From NCBI GenBank assembly GCA_023435985.1, contig JAEZKY010000139.1, positions 1 to 44,441 on the forward strand: a stretch of 44,441 nucleotides of DNA, given 5' to 3'. Each line of letters starts with the position of its first letter. Positions within the stretch are counted from its first letter, which is position 1. This stretch comes from Bacillota bacterium. Lineage in GTDB: Bacteria; Bacillota; Clostridia; Clostridiales; Clostridiaceae. This document shows positions 15,316 to 24,328 of the stretch, in pieces. A program made the position numbers and the translations under genes. The notes below the pieces were generated by a model. That model did not search any database. It was not told the DNA's origin and was given only the letters and a program-made list of their open reading frames with translations.

Positions 15316-16614
15316 TTAAACTAATTTATATAGTGCTGCGCCATGGGAAGGAACATTAGCAATAATTATATCTTCAGTTGGAGCTAAGTTTTCATGCGTC
15401 CATAAATCACGTATAGAAACATTAGAATTAATTCCAAGATCTTTTAAAGAAACCTCTATAGTTTGAGTTTCTTCACATAAGTTAAATACAGCTAGATAAT
15501 AGCTTTCAGCATTATTATCTTTACTAAACCATATAGCATGCTCATTAGAACGTTCAATTTGAATTGCTCCATGGGAATTTGATATTAAATAAAGTACTTC
15601 ATCATTTGTCAAAAGCTCTAAAGTCTTCGAATCTAATTTCGTTAACTCAGCTCCAACCATTAAAGGAGAACGAAAGATACACCAAAGGGTCATTAATGTA
15701 ATTTGTTCGTTTATTGTAAAGTTAGTATAGCGCTCATGGCCAAAACCTTTACCTAAGTACCCAACGGGAATCATGTCACAATCAGGATAGCAGCCTGTTG
15801 ATACATGATTTTGCCATACTTCACAACGTTCAAACATATTCTTAAGTAACTCCCAGTTATCCCAAAAGTCATCAGTAATACGCCACATATTTGCATACTT
15901 TTCTAGGTGCCAAGCTTTTTCAATTACAGCAGGTCCAGGAGAAAGACTTAAGACCATATTTCTGCCAGAAGTTAATATAGCTTTATGAATCATTTCAATT
16001 TCTTTTTCAGCTGAATAAGGGTTGTCTTTATAGAAATTAGTATTGCATATATCATCAACCTTTACAAAATCAACTCCCCATTCTGAATATAATTCAAAAA
16101 TAGAATTATAGTATTCTTGAGCACCAGGCTTTTCATAATCAACGCCATACATATCTGGATTCCATTTAGATATAGAATAAGGGTTTGCAACTTTATTTGC
16201 AGTTACCTCTGTACCTTTGATTTTTAAATGCATATGTGCAGCATATCTTGGAATTCCTCTCATAATGTGAATGCCAAATTTTAAGCCTAAATTATGAATA
16301 TAGTCTGCAAGAGGTTTAAAGCCAGCGCCATTTTTAGAAGATGGAAATCTGTTTTCAGCGGGAAGCTGCCTAGAATATTCATCCATATTAAAATGGTTAA
16401 AATTTATATATTGGAAATTTTCTCTGTCAGTACCTGCGTCAGGATCAGACCATTGAATATCTACAATAACATATTCATATCCATGTGGTTTTAAGTATTT
16501 AGCCATATATTCAGCATTAGCTTTAACTTGAGCCTCATTTACTGTAGTGTCATAATAGTCATAGCTATTCCAGCCCATTGGTGGAGTTTGTGCAAAGGTG
16601 TTTTTTAGTAACAT
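15316..16614 (-). CDS. Alpha-galactosidase, glycoside hydrolase family 27
   Basis: A 432-residue GH27 enzyme. TPPMGWNSYDYY opens the TIM barrel, YVIVDIQWSDPDAG is the substrate-binding strand, DFVKVDDIC carries the nucleophile Asp and WRITDDFWDNW the acid/base Asp. A C-terminal beta domain follows (AIWFSKDNNAESYYLAVFNL). There is no signal peptide, so it acts in the cytoplasm, probably on imported alpha-galactosides. AGAGGA precedes ATG 16614; an upstream in-frame start at 16686 has no ribosome site. Divergent from an AraC-type regulator, which is the likely activator. Confidence 0.9.
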   Translation of the reverse strand: MLLKNTFAQTPPMGWNSYDYYDTTVNEAQVKANAEYMAKYLKPHGYEYVIVDIQWSDPDAGTDRENFQYINFNHFNMDEYSRQLPAENRFPSSKNGAGFKPLADYIHNLGLKFGIHIMRGIPRYAAHMHLKIKGTEVTANKVANPYSISKWNPDMYGVDYEKPGAQEYYNSIFELYSEWGVDFVKVDDICNTNFYKDNPYSAEKEIEMIHKAILTSGRNMVLSLSPGPAVIEKAWHLEKYANMWRITDDFWDNWELLKNMFERCEVWQNHVSTGCYPDCDMIPVGYLGKGFGHERYTNFTINEQITLMTLWCIFRSPLMVGAELTKLDSKTLELLTNDEVLYLISNSHGAIQIERSNEHAIWFSKDNNAESYYLAVFNLCEETQTIEVSLKDLGINSNVSIRDLWTHENLAPTEDIIIANVPSHGAALYKLV

Positions 16615-16870
16615 GATAAAAATCCTCTCTTGTAATAAAATTTTATGAATTAAAAGATTATTGCGCGCCTTAACAAAAGTAAACATTGCATTTTAGGTAC
16701 GCCTAGAAATAGAAATTAAATAAAAAACAAGTTACTATATGATCATAATGTAGTTTTTTGATATAATTATAATTAGTGCTTTTATTAATATATAATGCTT
16801 TATATTAAGTGTATTACATAGATTGAATTTGATACAAGAGTGATAAATTGATAAAAAGGGTGAATTTTTG

Positions 16871-17713
16871 ATGGCGTATAAATTTGGGTCACATGGTTTT
16901 GTATTCTTTGATGAGATTCCAAATCCTCCATTTGAATTGAAGGATATGGGGATTGAAAAGAGGATGACTTCAAGTTATTATTTTGATAATAATTCTAGAG
17001 ATATAAAAGGATATTTGTTTCAATATACCTTAAAAGGGCATGGAATATTTGAGACAAAGAATGAAAAATATTATATTGAGCAAGGGCAAGCATTTTTTGT
17101 TGAAATTCCAGATGACGAAAAATATTATTGTCCAGAGGATTTAGATGAAGAGGGGTGGCAGTTTTTATATATACATTTTGAAGGAACTGCTGTTAAGCCA
17201 TATTATGATAAGATAGTACGAAAAATTGGCAAAATTATTACACTTCCTGAAAATAGCAGTGTTATACAATATTTATTAAAGTTTTATGAAAATTTAAGTG
17301 ATGGGATGCATATTAAGCCTTTTGTAGGTAGCGAAACTGTTTTTCATTTTTTATGCTTATTATGTAGTAAGGTAGCCTATAATCAAGATGAATATTCTAT
17401 AAGGACAAGAACTGCAATAGAGATTATGAAAAATGAATTTTCAAAACTTGAAGGAATTGATGCTTTAGCAGGACAGCTTGGTATATCCTTAAGTCATTTT
17501 ACCAGAGAATTTACAAAGGAAACGGGGATAAATCCATTAAAATATCTCATAAACCTTAAGATGCAGCATGCAATGCATTTGTTACATAACACAGAACTTT
17601 CAGTAAATGAAATTGCTTTAAGATGTGGTTTCTCTTGTGGAAACTATTTTAGTAAAGTATTTAAGAAAAACACACAGCTAACACCATATCAGTTTCGTAA
17701 TGAAAGAAATTGA
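16871..17713 (+). CDS. AraC-family transcriptional regulator
   Basis: A 280-residue regulator. The N-terminal half is an AraC cupin (YLFQYTLKGHGIFETKNEKY, then GQAFFVEIPDDEKYYCP) and the C-terminal 100 residues hold two helix-turn-helix units (LAGQLGISLSHFTREFTKET and VNEIALRCGFSCGNYFSKVF) closing with LTPYQFRNE. Sugar-responsive members of this type activate adjacent glycosidase genes. It faces the alpha-galactosidase across 256 bases. AAAGGG precedes the ATG; a TTG just upstream is less likely. Confidence 0.88.
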   Translation: MAYKFGSHGFVFFDEIPNPPFELKDMGIEKRMTSSYYFDNNSRDIKGYLFQYTLKGHGIFETKNEKYYIEQGQAFFVEIPDDEKYYCPEDLDEEGWQFLYIHFEGTAVKPYYDKIVRKIGKIITLPENSSVIQYLLKFYENLSDGMHIKPFVGSETVFHFLCLLCSKVAYNQDEYSIRTRTAIEIMKNEFSKLEGIDALAGQLGISLSHFTREFTKETGINPLKYLINLKMQHAMHLLHNTELSVNEIALRCGFSCGNYFSKVFKKNTQLTPYQFRNERN

Positions 17714-17797
17714 TTAATTAATAAAGCATATAAGGCTAGATATTTCAAGTGAATTAGAAATGTCTAGTCTTTTTTATGCAAAATTTGAATCACAACA

Positions 17798-18415
17798 TTA
17801 ATTTTTATTCAGCATTCCTACATGGCCATTTTTAAAATAAGATCTAAATAAATAAGACATTTTCTCTGAAGCAGGAGTACAGTTTGACTTTAACCACCAA
17901 TCAATAGTACCGATTAAAGCATTAGCGGTAAATAAGAACGCCATTTCTTGTATCTCCGGGGAGCAGTCTTTATCGCTTACAAGAAAAGAGCTTCGCAATT
18001 TTTCACGCTCTCTTAACATTAAGATGATGTTGCTGCGCAGTCTAGACATAAACCATATGTTACATGAATCATCCAGCATTGCCAGATATAATCGACTGTT
18101 TTCAGCAAAGTGATCAAATAGTTTCACCCAGGGATCAGATCTTTGGTCTTCATCAAGATTCTTAAGGCTTTCTTTAGGAGGACCTAAATCTTTCTTCATT
18201 TTTTCCATTGCATCTTCAAAAATTTTTAGTACAACGTCGTATTTATCTTGATAATACCTATAAAAGGTAGAACGATTAATCATGGCTCTATTAGTGATAT
18301 CACCGACTGTAATATTATCGAAATGTTTTTCAAAAATAAGATCAATAAGAGCATCTCTTATTTGCTGATGTGTCCTTTTTGTTCGAATATCATGTTTATT
18401 CTGCAACATTTTCAC
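17798..18415 (-). CDS. TetR/AcrR-family transcriptional regulator
   Basis: A 205-residue repressor with an N-terminal TetR helix-turn-helix: TKRTHQQIRDALIDLIFEKH, then ITVGDITNRAMINRSTFYRY. The C-terminal ligand-binding part has Trp-rich helices (DPWVKLFDHFAENSRLY, IGTIDWWLKSNC). AAAGGAGTG precedes the ATG. It is divergent from the hydrolase-flavin reductase pair, with a dyad operator candidate at 18433-18456 between them, so it probably represses both directions. Confidence 0.88.
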   Translation of the reverse strand: MKMLQNKHDIRTKRTHQQIRDALIDLIFEKHFDNITVGDITNRAMINRSTFYRYYQDKYDVVLKIFEDAMEKMKKDLGPPKESLKNLDEDQRSDPWVKLFDHFAENSRLYLAMLDDSCNIWFMSRLRSNIILMLREREKLRSSFLVSDKDCSPEIQEMAFLFTANALIGTIDWWLKSNCTPASEKMSYLFRSYFKNGHVGMLNKN

Positions 18416-18432
18416 TCCTTTGTTGTATATAA

Positions 18433-18456
18433 AACAAACAATAAATATTGTTGGTT
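18433..18456. promoter_or_regulatory. Candidate TetR operator
   Basis: AACAAACAATA (18433-18443) and TATTGTTGGTT (18446-18456) form an 11-base dyad with one mismatch and a two-base centre, 18 bases upstream of the TetR start and 84 bases before the hydrolase start. Confidence 0.55.
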
Positions 18457-18539
18457 GAATACAAATCTATATCTGATATATTTTAATTATAGCAACAAGG
18501 TGTTGCATAAACAATAAATACTGCATAAGGAGAATTACT

Positions 18540-19745
18540 ATGAATAATTTAATTTTTAAAGATGATCAATTCGCATCCAAGGTATTGGGACTTCTTGGAG
18601 ACACTGCTTTCAAAGCTGCTGATATAGGAGAGGTGGTTTCAACAGCAGAGAAAATTAAAGAGGGAGACTATCAAAGCTGGTGTGAAGAATGGACCAAAAC
18701 AGCCAAGCGTTTGCAAAAAGTTGCAGAGGATAGCTATTCAGATGGTCACTTGATAAGTGCAAGAAAAGCCTATCTTAGAGCTTCTAATTATTATAGAATT
18801 GCAGAATTTTACCTTCATGAAAATCCAGAAAATCCAAAGATAGAGGAATTATATAATGCAAGCCTAGATTGCTTTTCTAATGTTATGAAACTTAATAAGC
18901 CTGTTATTGAAGAAGTGAAAATCCCCTATGAAAATACAACACTTACAGGACATTTTTATAAATTAGAGGATTCGAATGAACCAAAACCAGTTTTAATTGC
19001 TATGACTGGCTTTGATGGAACAAAAGAAGCATTTTACGGAATGGCAATGGATGCACTTGAACACGGTATGCATTGTATTACTTTCGAGGGGCCAGGACAA
19101 GGAGAGGCCGTACATAAACAACAACTATTTTTCAGACATGACTACGAGAAGGTTATAACTCCAGTGGTAGAGTATCTGATTACAAGAAAAGAAGTAGACT
19201 CAAAGAAGATTGTCTTATGGGGACAAAGTTTAGGTGGGTACCTTGCTCCTAGAGCTGCAGCTTTTGAACATCGACTTGCAGGCTGCATAGCAAATGGAGG
19301 AGTATATGACTTTTTAGGAGGATTTACAAGTATCTTTAATATGCCAAGAGAAGAATTTTTAAATTTTGAACTTTCTGATTCAGAGGGATTTAATAAAGCA
19401 GCTAAGGAAAAAATGGAATTAAACTCAAAAGCAAAATGGAGTTTTTCACATGGAATGTATGTATTTGGTGTAACTACCCCTGCTGAATTCATTCTAAAGG
19501 TTGGAGATTTTTATATGAAAGGATTAGCAGAAAAAATACAATGCCCTACCTTAATCGTTGATTCGGAAAATGACAAACTGCTCAGAGATCAAGCAAGGCA
19601 ACTGTATGAGGAGCTTACCTGCTATAAAGATTTTATTTTATTTACAGCTGAAGAAGGTGCTGAATTCCATTGCCAAGCTGGAGCTAAATTAATCGCAAAT
19701 GAACGTATCTTCAGTTGGATTGAAAAGATTCTTAAGAGTATATAG
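18540..19745 (+). CDS. Alpha/beta hydrolase of the FrsA-like/two-domain type
   Basis: A 401-residue hydrolase with a long helical N-terminal cap region (about residues 1-130: SWCEEWTKTAKRLQKVAEDS, ISARKAYLRASNYYRIAEF) before the catalytic domain. The oxyanion region is MTGFDGTKEAF, the nucleophile elbow WGQSLGGYLA, the acid VDSENDKLL and the His EFHCQAGA. This architecture matches FrsA-like esterases and C-C hydrolases such as 2,6-dihydroxypseudooxynicotine hydrolase. AAGGAG precedes the ATG. It probably forms an operon with the flavin reductase 45 bases downstream, under the divergent TetR. Confidence 0.82.
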   Translation: MNNLIFKDDQFASKVLGLLGDTAFKAADIGEVVSTAEKIKEGDYQSWCEEWTKTAKRLQKVAEDSYSDGHLISARKAYLRASNYYRIAEFYLHENPENPKIEELYNASLDCFSNVMKLNKPVIEEVKIPYENTTLTGHFYKLEDSNEPKPVLIAMTGFDGTKEAFYGMAMDALEHGMHCITFEGPGQGEAVHKQQLFFRHDYEKVITPVVEYLITRKEVDSKKIVLWGQSLGGYLAPRAAAFEHRLAGCIANGGVYDFLGGFTSIFNMPREEFLNFELSDSEGFNKAAKEKMELNSKAKWSFSHGMYVFGVTTPAEFILKVGDFYMKGLAEKIQCPTLIVDSENDKLLRDQARQLYEELTCYKDFILFTAEEGAEFHCQAGAKLIANERIFSWIEKILKSI

Positions 19746-19790
19746 ATAACATAAGATTTAAATTGTTATATTTATAAGGAGAGATGAAAA

Positions 19791-20339
19791 ATGTCAAAAG
19801 TGGTTATTTTTAAGGGTAGTCCAAGAAAGAATGGGTATACTACAAAATTATTAGATCAAGTAGCAAAAGGAGCAAAATCCAAAGGTGCAGAAGTTATTGA
19901 ATTTGATTTAAATGATAATGGAATTCGTGGATGTCAAGGATGTTTTTATTGTCGTACTCATGATGGCTGTGCTGTTAATGATTATTTACAGCCAATGTAT
20001 AAAGCTATTGATGAGGCAGATGCTATTGTATTTGGTTCCCCAATATATATGTTCCAGATTACAAGTCAGGCAAAAACTTGGTTAGATCGTACGTTTCCAA
20101 TGGTTGAAGAGCTTCCTAATAAGTTTATTCCTAGACATCCAGGTAAAAAGTTAATAACTGTATTTGCTCAAGGAAGCTTAGATCCTAAAAAAGGCGCAGA
20201 AGCCATTAAATATGTTAATAATATTTTTGATGTGTTTGGTTGGAACTTGGAGGATTGCATCCACTACTGTGGAACTGATGATGAAGATTTTAATGAGTTA
20301 TCTTTAAGAGCATTTAAAGATGGAGAAAATTTAGCTTAG
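19791..20339 (+). CDS. Flavodoxin-fold NAD(P)H-dependent reductase
   Basis: A 182-residue flavodoxin-family protein. IFKGSPRKNGYTTKL is the FMN phosphate loop and IVFGSPIYMFQITSQAKTWL the second FMN loop. GCQGCFYCRTHDGC adds a cysteine cluster like that of iron-sulfur flavoproteins, so a cluster may be bound (inference). Likely a quinone, nitro or flavin reductase. AAGGAGAG precedes the ATG. It is the second gene of the hydrolase operon and is closed by a terminator at 20392. Confidence 0.85.
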   Translation: MSKVVIFKGSPRKNGYTTKLLDQVAKGAKSKGAEVIEFDLNDNGIRGCQGCFYCRTHDGCAVNDYLQPMYKAIDEADAIVFGSPIYMFQITSQAKTWLDRTFPMVEELPNKFIPRHPGKKLITVFAQGSLDPKKGAEAIKYVNNIFDVFGWNLEDCIHYCGTDDEDFNELSLRAFKDGENLA

Positions 20340-20348
20340 TAAATATGT

Positions 20349-20436
20349 CATGAATTAATAATAGAAATAAATAACAGATTGTATATTTAAAATCCCAGTA
20401 AAGCTTATGAAAATTGCTTACTGGGATATTTTTTTC
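20349..20436 (+). repeat. A-half entry joined to a different terminator
   Basis: CATGAATTAATAATAGAAAT and AAATAACAGATTGTA match the A-half entry, but the hairpin is unrelated: ATCCCAGTAA(A)GC pairs with GCTTACTGGGAT (20416-20427), followed by a long T run ending near 20436. The terminator part of the module is thus variable while the entry is kept. Confidence 0.7.
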
Positions 20437-20481
20437 ATATTTACATCTCTAATATTGCGCTGTACTTCTAGATATTGTTTT

Positions 20482-21846
20482 TTAAATATTTTGTTGATGT
20501 GCTTTTTTGCATAAAATATCACTATATCCTTTTATCAATAATATAATTGTGATAATGCTAGATAAAAGGTCTGTTATAGGTTGAGCGAACCATAGTCCGT
20601 CTTGACCAATTACCTTTGGTAAGAAAAATATAGTTAGTGCTAATATCACTGATTGCCTTGATATACTTAATAGTACGGCGGTTTTAGGTTTACCTGTTAG
20701 CATCATGAAGCCAGATCCAAAGGTAGGGATGGAAATAAGAAAGATAAGCACTGTATATTTTTTTAAGCCATTTATAGAAATATTCACAAGTTCAGGGTTC
20801 TGCGTAAAAAGACTAACGGCGAATTTGGGGAATAGCTGCATAATTATAGCACTAACTGCCAAGAATCCAGTGCTAAACAAAACAGCAAGGGCAAGAGTCT
20901 TCAGGGTTCTGCCATAGTTCTTTTTTGCATAATTATAACCGATAATGGGCTGAAAGCCTTGAGCTATTCCATAAACTGGCATCAAAAATAACATTGTAAT
21001 GGAGTTTAGTACAGTCATTGCGCCAATTGCTAGTTCTCCACCATATAAATTTAAGGAATAATTGCTTACAATTTGTGCAATACTTATGGATAATTGATTA
21101 GAAAATGGAACTAACCCAATTAAGAAAATAGCTTTTACAATTGAAATATGTAATTTGAAATTGATCTTTTTAAGTATTAAAGTATTTTTTAATTTCATGA
21201 AATAATAAAGTCCAAGAATTACGGTAGTAAATTGAGCAATGACAGTAGCAATAGCTGCACCTTTTATTCCCATGTGAAATACATATATAAATAAGGCATC
21301 AAGTAATATATTAAGAATGCACCCTGTGATTGTAATAGCAGCTGAAAATATAGGATTTCCATCAGAACGAACGATAAAAGGCAGACAAAATCCCAGCATA
21401 TTAAAAATAGTACCAGCCATGATGATTGTAATAAAATCTTTGGTATAAGATAATATTTCACCGTTTATACCCAGCCATCCTAATATTGAATTTTGAAATA
21501 TCAGATACAAACTGGTGACCAAAAGCCCTAAAACAATGCTTAGAGATAGTGCATTTCCAGCAAAATTTTCAGCTTCTTCTTTATTGCCTTCTCCGAGTTT
21601 TATAGAGATATTAGAGCTGGCCCCCATTGATATGAGAGCAGATAACGCTACTACTATTGTAGTAATTGGCATTGTAAGGCCAATTCCAGTTAAGGCTAGA
21701 GTTCCGACTTCTGATATATTTCCTATAAACATCCGATCAATTACTATATAAAGTGAATTAATCAATAAACTGAGTACTGTTGGAACTGAATATTGTATAA
21801 GTAATTTTCCAATAGGTTTTTGTTCAAGTTCTTGTATTTTGTCCAT
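20482..21846 (-). CDS. MATE-family multidrug efflux transporter
   Basis: A 454-residue MATE transporter with 12 hydrophobic segments. The N terminus ELEQKPIGKLLIQYSVPTVL and IDRMFIGNISEVGTLALTGI are the conserved first-helix elements; GIAQGFQPIIGYNYAKKNYG is the pseudo-repeat in helix 7-8. Members export cationic drugs or metabolites with Na+ or H+. GGAG lies before the ATG. A perfect dyad at 21871-21893 in its promoter region recurs near the flavin reductase and may bind the Rrf2 protein encoded next door. Confidence 0.9.
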   Translation of the reverse strand: MDKIQELEQKPIGKLLIQYSVPTVLSLLINSLYIVIDRMFIGNISEVGTLALTGIGLTMPITTIVVALSALISMGASSNISIKLGEGNKEEAENFAGNALSLSIVLGLLVTSLYLIFQNSILGWLGINGEILSYTKDFITIIMAGTIFNMLGFCLPFIVRSDGNPIFSAAITITGCILNILLDALFIYVFHMGIKGAAIATVIAQFTTVILGLYYFMKLKNTLILKKINFKLHISIVKAIFLIGLVPFSNQLSISIAQIVSNYSLNLYGGELAIGAMTVLNSITMLFLMPVYGIAQGFQPIIGYNYAKKNYGRTLKTLALAVLFSTGFLAVSAIIMQLFPKFAVSLFTQNPELVNISINGLKKYTVLIFLISIPTFGSGFMMLTGKPKTAVLLSISRQSVILALTIFFLPKVIGQDGLWFAQPITDLLSSIITIILLIKGYSDILCKKAHQQNI

Positions 21847-21870
21847 TATGTAACTTCTCCTTTAGATATA

Positions 21871-21893
21871 TTAAAGATATATAATATCTTTAA
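21871..21893. promoter_or_regulatory. Perfect inverted repeat before the MATE gene
   Basis: TTAAAGATAT (21871-21880) and ATATCTTTAA (21884-21893) are perfect 10-base arms with centre ATA, 25 bases upstream of the MATE start. The half-site ATATTAAAGATAT also occurs at 22642. Candidate operator of the adjacent Rrf2 regulator (inference). Confidence 0.6.
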
Positions 21894-21906
21894 TTCAAAT
21901 ATAAAA

Positions 21907-21924
21907 ACCCATATATTAATGGGT
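21907..21924 (-). terminator. Terminator after the Rrf2 gene
   Basis: Read leftward, ACCCAT pairs with ATGGGT across a six-base loop and is followed by TTTTTAT. It separates the Rrf2 transcript from the MATE promoter. Confidence 0.6.
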
Positions 21925-21930
21925 AAATAT

Positions 21931-22344
21931 TTATTCTTTGTTGTTTTTGCAGTTTGATTTATTTTGAGTCAGATCATATAGTTTTTTATCTTCTAGATAA
22001 TTTTCTAGTACATTTTCAGCTTCTGACATTACTTTTTCAATCAAACATTTGCTATTTTCATTTAAATTGCAAACAAATAATGAGCCAGTTCCTTCAGTGG
22101 CCTTAATAACATCCATAAAAGAAATAGACTTCATGTCTTTACGCAAAACGTAACCTCCATTTGCACCTGGAGTTGACTCAATTAAATCAGCTTTTACCAG
22201 CTGAGTTAAAATTTTTGAAAGATATGTAGTAGATAAATTAAAGTGTTCCGCTAGAGCACTTACGCTTAGTTTCTCACTTTTCACATTTTCCATCATATAT
22301 ACAATTGTATGTAGAGCATAATTTGTTGCTTTTGTATATTTCAA
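21931..22344 (-). CDS. Rrf2-family transcriptional regulator, TTG start
   Basis: A 137-residue Rrf2 protein. The winged helix reads TKATNYALHTIVYMMENVKS and LAEHFNLSTTYLSKILTQLV, with the wing STPGANGGYVLRK. A C-terminal segment has Cys at CNLNENSKC and a final Cys near the end; the spacing differs from IscR/NsrR three-Cys clusters, so a redox or cluster role is uncertain. The start is TTG at 22344, seven bases after AGGAGG. It is preceded by a near-consensus promoter and faces the flavin reductase gene. Confidence 0.88.
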   Translation of the reverse strand: MKYTKATNYALHTIVYMMENVKSEKLSVSALAEHFNLSTTYLSKILTQLVKADLIESTPGANGGYVLRKDMKSISFMDVIKATEGTGSLFVCNLNENSKCLIEKVMSEAENVLENYLEDKKLYDLTQNKSNCKNNKE

Positions 22345-22387
22345 ATTAAAACCTCCTAAAAGATATTGAAGAGTTTATTTATCTATA

Positions 22388-22416
22388 ATAATAAATATAA
22401 TAAATTGTTTTGTCAA
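22388..22416 (-). promoter_or_regulatory. Sigma-A promoter of the Rrf2 gene
   Basis: On the minus strand TTGACA (22416-22411), a 17-base spacer and TATTAT (22393-22388). Confidence 0.75.
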
Positions 22417-22469
22417 TAATTATTTTACGCATATATTTATAATCTACAAAATTTAATAAATTTAAAATA

Positions 22470-22498
22470 TTGACAAAATTAATTTATGCCTTTATAAT
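22470..22498 (+). promoter_or_regulatory. Perfect consensus sigma-A promoter with a long leader
   Basis: TTGACA (22470-22475), 17 bases, TATAAT (22493-22498). The next convincing start codon is ATG 22894, so the leader would be about 390 bases. The leader holds a dyad at 22641-22671 and no gene I can support; a six-codon frame at 22547 is too short to weigh. Confidence 0.8.
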
Positions 22499-22640
22499 AG
22501 CGACAAATAGACTCTATAATATACTTGATTCTAAAGTAACTACAAAATGAGGTGTTCTAAGAAATAGTGAGAAAAAACTGTTAGAGGCTTTAAGAATTAT
22601 TACTTAAATTTCTGTTAATTGAATTTGAAAAGTTTTTAGG

Positions 22641-22671
22641 TATATTAAAGATATCAAATCTCTTTAATATA
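22641..22671. promoter_or_regulatory. Inverted repeat in the flavin reductase leader
   Basis: TATATTAAAGA (22641-22651) and TCTTTAATATA (22661-22671) are perfect 11-base arms around a nine-base centre. The left arm plus centre shares TATTAAAGATAT with the MATE-gene dyad. It could be a second Rrf2-type site or an RNA hairpin in the leader. Confidence 0.5.
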
Positions 22672-22893
22672 TACTATAACAAGTTATATCTAAAAATTAT
22701 AAAAAGTTAATTAAGAAGCTTACAAACGCTTATTTATGAAAGTTACTTTTTGAAAGAAGGTGATATAAATCTGAATAATTATGTAAATAGTGAAGTTCGT
22801 TTACTTTACTTGAAGTATTTATCTAATAATAATTTTATGAGAATATTATAATATTTTGAATAAAAATTGGAATTAAAAAAGGAGTTGTTAATA

Positions 22894-23532
22894 ATGAAAG
22901 TTGTAGCTTTTAATGGTAGCCCAAATAAAAATGGAAACACTTATCATGCCTTAAAATTAATTGCAGAGGAATTAGAAAAACAAGATATAGAAGTTGAAAT
23001 AATACATGTAGGTGGTCAAGCTATAAGGGGATGCATGTCATGTTGGGGGTGTTATAAAAATCAAAATGAAAAATGTATTTTAAAGGGAGATTCTGTAAAT
23101 GAATGGATTGAAAAAATGAAAAAGGCAGATGGGATAATACTAGGTTCTCCTGTACATTATTCAGGAATAAGCGGGGCAATGAAATCTTTCTTGGATAGAG
23201 CTTTTGTTGTTAATGAAAATAATGGCAGCATATTAAGACATAAGGTTGCTGCAGCTGTTGTAGCAGTTAGACGTTCTGGAGGTACGGCTGCACTTGATCA
23301 GCTAAACAAGTACATTAATTATTCTGAGATGTTAATGCCATCATCAAGATACTGGAACGTTATTCATGGCACAACTCCAGGAGAAGTTATACAGGATGAA
23401 GAAGGGGTTCAAATAATGAGGACCTTAGCTAAAAATATGGCTTGGCTGCTTAAACTTGTTGAGTATGGAAAAGATAATATAGAAGCCCCAGAAAAAGATG
23501 ATAAAATACTTACAAATTTTATCCGTCAATAA
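22894..23532 (+). CDS. Flavodoxin-fold NAD(P)H-dependent oxidoreductase
   Basis: A 212-residue protein of the same superfamily as 19791. VVAFNGSPNKNGNTYHAL is the FMN phosphate loop, GCMSCWGCYKNQNEKC a cysteine-rich loop and ILGSPVHYSGISGAMKSFLD the second FMN loop. The cysteine arrangement is that of iron-sulfur flavoproteins and related reductases. ATG 22894 has AAAAAGGAG ten bases upstream; the upstream in-frame start at 22867 has none. Thioredoxin follows by 37 bases, suggesting a thiol/flavin redox operon. Confidence 0.85.
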   Translation: MKVVAFNGSPNKNGNTYHALKLIAEELEKQDIEVEIIHVGGQAIRGCMSCWGCYKNQNEKCILKGDSVNEWIEKMKKADGIILGSPVHYSGISGAMKSFLDRAFVVNENNGSILRHKVAAAVVAVRRSGGTAALDQLNKYINYSEMLMPSSRYWNVIHGTTPGEVIQDEEGVQIMRTLAKNMAWLLKLVEYGKDNIEAPEKDDKILTNFIRQ

Positions 23533-23569
23533 TCTATAGCACTGATAAAGGAAAATGGAGGAATATAAT

Positions 23570-23878
23570 ATGAAAATAGTAGATAATAATGAATTCGGAA
23601 ATGAAATAAAAAGTGGAGTTACGGTTGTAGATTTTTTTGCAACCTGGTGCGGACCTTGTAAAATGATAGCACCGATTCTTGAAGAGTTATCAGAGGAAAT
23701 GAAAGGGAAAGTCAATTTTATAAAAGTAGATGTAGATAAAAGTGTGGAGTTATCAGATAAATATCGCATTTCAAATATACCCACAGTGGTTGTCTTTAAA
23801 AATAATGAAAAGGTGAATCAATTTGTAGGCTTCTTACCAAAGGTAGAGATTAAAAGACTGATTGAAAATACTTTATAG
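23570..23878 (+). CDS. trxA: Thioredoxin
   Basis: A 102-residue thioredoxin. VVDFFATWCGPCKMIAPILE contains the W-C-G-P-C active site near residues 28-32; VDVDKSVELSDKYRISNIPT gives the cis-Pro. It reduces protein disulfides in the cytoplasm and would be recharged by a reductase elsewhere. ATG 23570 is chosen because GGAGG at 23556-23560 lies upstream, ruling out the start at 23555. It is co-transcribed with the flavin reductase. Confidence 0.93.
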   Translation: MKIVDNNEFGNEIKSGVTVVDFFATWCGPCKMIAPILEELSEEMKGKVNFIKVDVDKSVELSDKYRISNIPTVVVFKNNEKVNQFVGFLPKVEIKRLIENTL

Positions 23879-23879
23879 A

Positions 23880-24157
23880 AATTGCAAATGATATTCATAT
23901 TATGTCTAATTCTGATAAGGCACTAACAGAAATTCGACGTGTACTAAAAAAGGAGGATTGCTTATTGCACCGACATTTGTATTATGAAGGAAAAATTAAT
24001 AAAATACGAATTTGTTTGATGGAGATGATTGGATTCCGTACTTTTCACCAATGGGAATATGATGAATATGTAGAATTTATCTAAACAATTATTTAAGGAA
24101 ATCGCATCAGCAAATATTATCCTGAACTTTAAAGATAATATACAAAATATATTGTAG
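23880..24157 (+). pseudogene. Methyltransferase C-terminal remnant with frameshifts
   Basis: Beginning right after the thioredoxin stop, the frame reads SNSDKALTEIRRVLKK, the end of a class I methyltransferase (post-motif III, E-x-x-R-V-L-K). Then the text is out of phase; the +1 frame reads GGLLIAPTFV, and the first frame resumes at YEGKINKIRICLMEMIGF up to 24084. A further frame from 24086 reads KQLFKEIASANIILNFKDNI to TAG 24155-24157. At least three shifts are needed and the SAM-binding half is missing. Confidence 0.7.
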
Positions 24158-24193
24158 CAATTTATGTTATTAAAATTAAATAAATGAGAAAAG

Positions 24194-24236
24194 GCACATT
24201 TTCATATGAATTGAAGCATATGGATGTGCTTTTTTA
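24194..24236 (+). terminator. Terminator of the thioredoxin region
   Basis: GCACAT (24194-24199) and CATATG (24203-24208) pair with CATATG (24217-24222) and ATGTGC (24224-24229), followed by TTTTTTT. Confidence 0.85.
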
Positions 24237-24328
24237 TTCTTTAGGAATTTATAATAAAGTTAAATCTGTGGATAACTTATTGAAAAGGCCAATTAAGTAG
24301 GTTTTGTGTGTCAAAAAGAATAAAAAAT

